In this document: positions 58,375 to 64,000 of the stretch, piece after piece
How the letters are laid out: the number at the start of each line of letters is the position of its first letter
How positions within the stretch are numbered: position 1 is the stretch's first letter
Notes under the pieces: model-generated
Seen by the model: the letters and a program-made list of their open reading frames with translations, nothing else
Told to the model about the DNA's origin: nothing
Databases searched by the model: none
Position numbers and translations under genes: made by a program
DNA from: Cryptomeria japonica
Taxonomy: Eukaryota; Streptophyta; Pinopsida; Cupressales; Cupressaceae
Assembly: GCF_030272615.1 (NCBI RefSeq)
Contig: NC_081409.1
Span: 612,371,755-612,435,754, forward strand
Reading direction: 5' to 3'
Length of the DNA: 64,000 nt

Positions 58375-58915
58375 TTATTGAATTTTGGCAATTTTGATTT
58401 GTGATGCCTCTTCTGTCCTTTTAGTGTGGATCTTGGAAGTCAGAAAACCAAGTCCCTTCGAGCGTTCCCTTTTTACAGTCAATTCAGGTTGTAAGGGCTC
58501 CATAACGCCTTCTTTTCGTAACCCAAGAGGGCTTTTTCCATCATACCCGAATTTTTGTAGAATCTTGAAACCTTTGCCATATTTCTCACAGGGTATATTG
58601 ATCTGATCTTGTGTGTCATCTTCAATGTCTTTGTAGAGCATTTTGTATAAACCTTCCTCTTCCAGTTCGCCCCATCTTTGAAAGGTAGTAGGATCCCATT
58701 TGAATACCATGATGGATATTTGCTTGTTAGGATGTGGCCTTCCATATTCTTTTGGAGAGCTCATGACGTGTCGTAAATACATGGTCTGATTTAAAGTGTA
58801 TTCTCCCATGCCTTTGTCCTAAAATTTGCCTTTAAGTTCACCTTGTTTTGATGTCGAAGGTTTTAATGACTCAGGATCAATGTATGCCGAAGAAGGAACA
58901 AATTCACGATTACTG
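58375..58915 (-). pseudogene. Element E G-patch segment between protease and RT
   Basis: In the pol frame, after a frame change near 58915. The segment from 58809 carries YGKGFKILQKFGYDGKSPLG, RKEGVMEPLQPEL and KGLGF: the glycine-spaced pattern of a G-patch, an RNA-binding domain. Stops at about 58825 and at 58375 (after KIAKIQ) interrupt it; the frame continues into the RT reading at 58200. A G-patch next to the protease also occurs in some retroviruses. Here it is part of the gypsy polyprotein, not a host gene. Confidence 0.75.
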
Positions 58916-61141
58916 GGAATGATGTCTCAGTATGTGATCTCAAGTTATTGCAATATATGAACGGATTAGGATCACCGTTAACTGTTACCTCGACTCCGTT
59001 GTGAGGAAACTTAATGCATTGATGATATGTCGATGGGACTGCCCTCATTTCATGAATCCAAGGACGTCCTAGCAATATATTATAAGTGAGATCTAAATCC
59101 AGGACTTGGCAAACCACATCCTTTGTAACTGGCCCAATTCTTAGAGGTAAGGTGACCGTGCCCTTGGATGAGCGTTCTTCATCATCGTATGCCTTGATGG
59201 TGATTTGATTTTTTGAATTCACAGCTTTATCAGAATATCCCAATTGTTTAATGGTGCTCAATGTACAAATGTTTAGACCAGCTCCTCCATCTATCAGGAC
59301 TCGCTTTATTCGATGTTTGTGTATGAAGGCTTCAATATGTAATGGTGCATTATGTGGCTGACTTACAGAGGCATCATCGACTTCTATGAATTTAAGGGAA
59401 TGTGGAATGGAAAGGTATCCCACCATGGCTTGAAACTGGTCCACGTTCAGATCAGTAGGAACGGCAGTATCTCTCAAGATTTTATCAAGAATGGCTTTAT
59501 GTGCGGGAGATATGCGTAATAGTTCAAGAATGGAGATGAGCGCGGGTGTCTTCCCTAGCTGTTCTACAAGGTCATACTCAGGTTTGGTTGGTGAAGAGGC
59601 AGTGTTTTTAGTTGAAGCACCTGGCAAAGTAATTTTACCTTGACGAGTTGTAACATGACATTCAGAAGTAGGTTTGGAAGAAGATCCAATACCTCTTAGG
59701 ACAATCTTGGGTCGCTGAGGAGGATTCTCAGGGTTTTTGTTCTTGATGGTAATAGTAGAGATATGATTGTCCATCGAGATATGATTGATAGTTGAATCAT
59801 AGTTGTAAGGTGCTCTAGTATAGTTGGCTTGATCATCTGTTACTTTAGCTTTTCCCTTGTCGTGCTTTGGGAATGGTTCCTTAAACATCTCATGTTCTTG
59901 ATTGGATGAGTGTCCCTCAATCTCAATGTCACCTCGATCAATGAGATCTTGCACAATATTCTTCAGTCGATGACAATTACCTGTTTTATGACCCTTGCTT
60001 TTATGAAATTCACAATACTCATCATCATTCCACCAATTTGGTTTAACCTTTGGTTCATATGGAGGAAAATCTGGAATTGTGATTACCTTGTTTGCCACAA
60101 TCTTCTTGAAAACTGACTCAAGTGGTTCTCCCAATGGGGTGTACTTCCTTCGTGATCTGGAAGTTGTTTGAGTATTCACCTGATTGTTTGTAGAACTTGA
60201 TCCAGGAAAAATGAATTTGGGTCGCACTATGTTGGCATCAACAACACCATCATTGACTGTGTTCTTGTTTTTATTCCAAAATCTTGGCTTGTCTTTTCCT
60301 TTATAGTCATCTTTGTTTTCCTTAAATATCTTAATGACTCCTTGTTCAATTAGGACCTTTTATGTTGCTAAGCCTTTTTTGATAACGTCCTTGAAGGTAG
60401 ACAAACAAGCTTTCCTTAGATCATAGCCAATGTCTTTGTTAACATTCTGGGTGAACATCTCTACCATTTGTTTTTGTGGAATTTCACAAGAGCATCTGCT
60501 GGCTAGATTTCTCCATCTTTGTAAAAATGATGCAAAAGATTCTCCCTCTTTTTGCTTGGTATTGCACAAAGTAGTGACTGATATGTTTGTCTCTATGTTA
60601 TAGGAGAAATGTTGAATAAATGTCTCTGCTAAGTCACCCCATGACTTAATACCAGGTGGGAGTTGAGAGAACCATTCCATAGCTTGATCGCCTAAGCTTT
60701 GTGGGAATAATCTCATCAAATATGTCTCTTCTGAAGCTACTTCAATGCAAGCTGTGAAAAATTGTCTTATGTGTGCCTTAGGATCCCCTTTTCCTCTATA
60801 CTTATCAAATTTAGGCGTCACAAAGTGTGTAGGAAAAGGAGGCATTGGAATGCTCTTGTCAAATGGATAAGGACATATATCTCTCATTGTATATGTTGGC
60901 TTCGGTGTATTTATGTCCTCCATTTTCTTTTGTAAGTCCCTGATTTGTTGCTCCAAATTGCTCTTAGGTGGAGATCGACTTCTTGGACCATACCCCATGT
61001 TTGAGGCACCAATTGGAGGAAGAGCATGTTGCATATATGGATGGTATTGATCATACACATGTTCATATGGAGGAGGTATGTAATGATGCTGCATATATGG
61101 ACCACTTGGTATAGATTGATGTTGAGGAACACCATATCTAT
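58863..61141 (-). pseudogene. Element E gag C-terminal half and protease, second gag copy
   Basis: From about 61135 it re-reads gag from the GPYMQHHY region, through DKYRGKGDPKAHIRQFFTAC and GDQAMEWFSQLPPGIKSWGD (retrotransposon gag core), a stop near 60357, then a Tat-type zinc motif CEFHKSKGHKTGNC (about 59995-60040) and protease with VLIDGGAGLNICTLSTIKQL and NILLGRPWIHEMRAVPS. DGGA in place of DTGA/DSGA is usual in Tat proteases as I know them. The frame ends at 58863 after a probable frameshift. The first 603 bases repeat the end of the other gag copy. Confidence 0.85.
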
Positions 61142-62010
61142 GTAGTAGGTGCTGAAAAGGATTACACTTATCCGCCAGTTGTGCTATGAATCTTCGTATG
61201 GACTGGAGTCTGCCTTGTAAGGATCGAAGTTGACTGATATTTCTTGGTGGTTACATTTCCAAGATAGCTTTGACTTTTGCTGGATCCACTTCAATTCCTC
61301 TTTTGGACACGATGAATCCTAGGAGCTTCCCTGAGGTTACTCCAAAGACACATTTCTTGGGGTTAAAGAATGCAGGTGCTACATATCAAAGAGCTATGAC
61401 TACTATCTTTCACGATCTCATGCATGTAACTGTGGAAGATTATGTTGACGACCTCTTGGTCAAATCAATAGACAGAAATACACACTTGGACATACTTTCA
61501 GTTGCCTTTGATCGGTTGGAAAAATACAAAGTAAGATTAAACCCCAAGAAATGTGTCTTTGGAGTAACCTCAGGGAAGCTCCTAGGATTCATCGTGTCCA
61601 AAAGAGGAATTGAAGTGGATCCAGCAAAAGTCAAAGCTATCTTGGAAATGCAACCACCAAGAAATATCAGTCAACTTCGATCCTTACAAGGCAGACTCCA
61701 GTCCATATGAAGATTCATAGCACAACTGGCGGATAAGTGTAATCCTTTTCAGCACCTGCTACATAAAAACATCAAATTCAAATGTGATGACAACTGTCAA
61801 CAGACTTTCCAGACGCTCAAAGACTATCTCCTAAATCCATCAGTTCTGATGCCACCAGTTCCAGATCAACCACTGTTATTATACATTTTAGCTACTCCAA
61901 CAACACTGGGGGCACTCTTAGCACAACAAATTGCTGGGGGCAAGGAAAAAGCAGTATACTATATCAGTCACTACTTTTATGTAATCCTTTTCAGCACCTG
62001 CTACATAAAA
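61141..62010. repeat. Fold-back duplication of RT sequence inserted in gag
   Basis: 61141-61364 copies RT bases 56632-56856 in element sense; 61360-61973 copies RT bases about 56430-57036 in the opposite orientation. The two share an inverted repeat with arms 61141-61364 and about 61540-61764 and a 175-base spacer. The junction has the 5-base overlap GGGTT. At the gag side a third small RT piece, 61984-62004, is bounded by the 10-base inverted repeat CTTTTATGTA (61974-61983) / TACATAAAAG (62002-62011). The plus-strand copy keeps the YVDD codons that are changed in pol. Probably made by template switching. Confidence 0.85.
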
Positions 62011-63332
62011 GATTCTCCCTCTTTTTGCTTGGTGTTGCACAAAGTAGTGACTGATATGTCTGTCTCTATGTTATAGGAGAAATGTTGAATAAATGCCTCT
62101 GCTAAGTCACCCCATGACTTAATACCAGGTGGGAGTTGGGAGAACCATTCCATAGCTTGATCGCCTAAGCTTTGTGGGAATAATATCATCAAATATGTCT
62201 CTTCTGAAGCTACTTCAATGCAAGCTGTGAAAAATTGTCTTATGTGTGCCTTAGGATCCCCTTTTCCTCTATACTTATCAAATTTAGGCGTCACAAAGTG
62301 TGTAGGAAAAGGAGGCATTGGAATGCTCTTGTCAAATGGATAAGGACATATGTCTCTCATTGTATATTTTGGCTTCGGTGTATTTATGTCCTCCATTTTC
62401 TTTTGTAAGTCCCTGATTTGTTGCTCCAAATTGCTCTTAGGTGGAGATCGACTTCTTGGACCATACCCCATGTTTGAGGCACCAATTGGAGGAAGAGCAT
62501 GTTGCATATATGGATGGTATTGATCATACACATGTTCATATGGAGGAGGTCTATAATGATGCTGCATATATGGACCACTTGGTATAGATTCATGTTGAGG
62601 AACACCATATCTATTTTGCGCATGTATACCATATTCTACAGGCATGTCATGTTCTATTGTATTGCCCCCAAATTTGACATGAGGTTTCCTTGTGTCCAAA
62701 TTTTCAGCATGCCTTGGAATATCCCATTGCTTTGGTGGTTGATCCTTAGCATTGATATGTGATTGAGCATATTTTTCTCCATAAGACTTCCATAATGGTC
62801 TGTGAAGGTGAGTGTCATATGTTTGACCATGTGTATGTGGGACCTCTGGTTTTTGAAGCAAAGCTGATGGTGATTCAGGTACCATGTGTGGTCCTCTATT
62901 TCCTCCACTATTAGGTCTCCTTTGATGCATGTTGGAGTGAGTTTGTTGCAAAGGTCTATGTTCCATTATTTGAGACATGTCAAAATCATGAGGTATCTTG
63001 GCTCCACTTTGTGCCATCATGTGTAAGAAGTATTGTCTATCCCTCCTCATTATTTCCTCAACCAATCGATTGAAATGGGGATTCATAATGGATTCTTCCA
63101 CATCTGCTGAATGTATTGATAAGTTGTCCAAATTGTCATTGTGTGTAGCATTGTTGTTTAGAGTGTCCATGTTCTCAACATTTGGAATGTTTCTATAAGC
63201 CTCCATGTCAGGTAATGTAGTGTGATCAGTATTGAAAAATAAGTCATTGTCATACTCATAAGAACTCATGTTTGTGGACTCTTGAGCTTCTTTAGTTTCT
63301 CTCCTAGATTTTTGAAGACGGGTTTCAACCAT
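62011..63332 (-). pseudogene. Element E gag N-terminal part, first copy
   Basis: The start at 63332 (MVETRLQKSRRETKEAQEST) opens a 440-residue reading: an acidic, Asn/His/Pro-rich N-terminal half and the gag core (FDKYRGKGDPKAHIRQFFTA, FPQSLGDQAMEWFSQLPPG). It is cut within KQKEGESF by the fold-back RT insertion. 62011-62614 repeats 60538-61141 (603 bases) almost exactly, so the insertion came with a duplication. Gag would assemble particles; the full protein cannot be made from this copy. Confidence 0.88.
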
Positions 63333-63819
63333 GAACTAGGTATTGACCAAGATGTGAGAGACTAGATGAAAAATGGAAAGAGTATGGAAGACCAAGAGTT
63401 GGATGGAATGTAAATGAATCTGAAGTGTACTTGCAATGCCCAAAGTGTAAGACCAAGTATGTATGTAGTAGAGTAGGTATGACTTCCAAAGAGAGGATAG
63501 TTTCTCTTGATGAGGTAAGCTGACCTTGACTCTAAGTAAGACCAAATGAGACCCAAAGGTAAGAAACCTTGATGAGGGACCACCTAGAAAAGTGTTGTTG
63601 TATGTAGTGTGTTGACAAAGTATGATGAGGACAAGCAAGTAACCTTTTGACTCAAGTTTAGACAAGTATGAACGTAAAATGAGATGTGAAGAAATGATGG
63701 ACTATGTGAGACCCAAGGACAGGTTGAATGCTAGATGAAACCTGAATAAACAACCTAGGAAGCTCAAGTATTCCGAAACTGATTTCTTTTGTTTGTTGGA
63801 CTCTGAAATTTTCGTGCAA
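63333..63819 (-). other. Gag leader of element E
   Basis: Untranslated sequence upstream of the gag start, without an ORF that I can support. The primer site and 5' LTR lie beyond the window. Confidence 0.5.
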
Positions 63820-64000
63820 TTTTGAACACAGACACGACTGTATACTTCACAGACGCGGTTTCCGGACACAGACGCTACTCTGTTTAACCCAGACGCGCTT
63901 CTGCGATTTTCTTGTTTATGTTTGCTGGACTGTAAAGATTTTTGCAATTCTAGACACAGACGCAACTGTATACTGTACAGACGCTGTTATCCGACACAGA
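63820..64000 (-). repeat. GCGTCTGTGTC-type repeats in the gag leader
   Basis: Read on the minus strand about seven units with GCGTCTGTGTC, GCGTCTGTAC or GCGCGTCTGGG cores, grouped in two clusters (63828-63900 and 63950-64000). A TTTTGCAATTYTAGA / CAATTTTGAACA word follows each cluster, so there may be a longer unit of about 125 bases. Same core as 49956-50206, in the opposite orientation. Continues past the window end. Confidence 0.8.

Larger units (their letters stand above)
48656..64000 (-). mobile_element. Element E: Tat-lineage Ty3/gypsy element, 5' end outside the window
   Basis: Minus-strand order: leader (63333-64000), gag (rearranged), protease, G-patch, RT, RNase H, second RNase H, integrase, long 3' region with an antisense ORF on the plus strand (50653-52692), polypurine tract (49425-49440) and 3' LTR (48656-49424). 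A second RNase H and an antisense ORF between pol and the 3' LTR are marks that I associate with the Tat/Retand group of plant gypsy elements. gag and pol each carry stops, and a rearranged RT piece sits in gag. The 5' LTR should lie beyond 64000. Confidence 0.88.

Noticed and set aside
58479-63965. Many short ORFs overlapping gag and pol of E in other frames
   Set aside because: They mirror the gag/pol frames and have no domain of their own.

Overview
The window is nuclear DNA of a seed plant and consists almost entirely of transposable elements. I found no convincing host gene, rRNA, tRNA or CRISPR array. Long divergent LTR retrotransposons nested in one another, several solo LTRs (one about 4.6 kb), Ty1/copia-type elements primed by initiator tRNA-Met, a Tat-lineage Ty3/gypsy element with two RNase H domains and an antisense ORF, an L1-type LINE with a plant C-terminal RNase H, and a tRNA-derived SINE fit a large plant genome. 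A gymnosperm such as a conifer is my best guess, but no species marker is present.

Layout. 1-3033: AT-rich DNA with a solo LTR (1117-2324, perfect 5-bp target duplication) and a SINE (2404-2670). 3034-12308: element A, a non-autonomous LTR element on the + strand with a coiled-coil/zinc-knuckle ORF1, a large unrecognised ORF2 and no polymerase; another LTR-like sequence interrupts ORF2. 12376-16989: a very long solo LTR with a GC-rich core. 17330-18134: another solo LTR. 19804-26780: copia element D on the - strand. 26781-28479: unassigned DNA with a three-copy 205-bp tandem repeat. 28480-47925: a decayed LINE on the - strand, split by element B (28708-44748, second member of the A family). 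B is itself split by copia element C (28753-36255) and by a solo LTR of the D family (40650-41916). 47935-48655: scraps of a copia gag and an older gypsy element. 48656 to the window end: element E, a Tat-lineage gypsy element on the - strand (3' LTR, antisense plant-mobile-domain ORF, pol, G-patch, protease, rearranged gag, leader; its 5' LTR lies outside the window).

Relationships. Matching target duplications give an order: LINE first, then B into the LINE, then C and the D-family solo LTR into B. A, B, C and D share an initiator tRNA-Met primer site, a similar polypurine tract and a common LTR-end module (two potential hairpins followed by a C-tract), although their U3 sequences and proteins differ. 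Since A and B have no reverse transcriptase, copia enzymes such as those once made by C or D may have moved them; this is inference. All coding regions carry stop codons or frameshifts, so nothing here looks autonomous now.

Most unusual: (1) seven hairpin units in E with an invariant 15-nt loop and compensating stem changes; (2) the polymerase-less A/B family with its two-copy ORF2; (3) the same roughly 20-bp repeat placed sense-wise ahead of both the gag and the antisense ORF of E; (4) a fold-back duplication of reverse transcriptase sequence inside gag.
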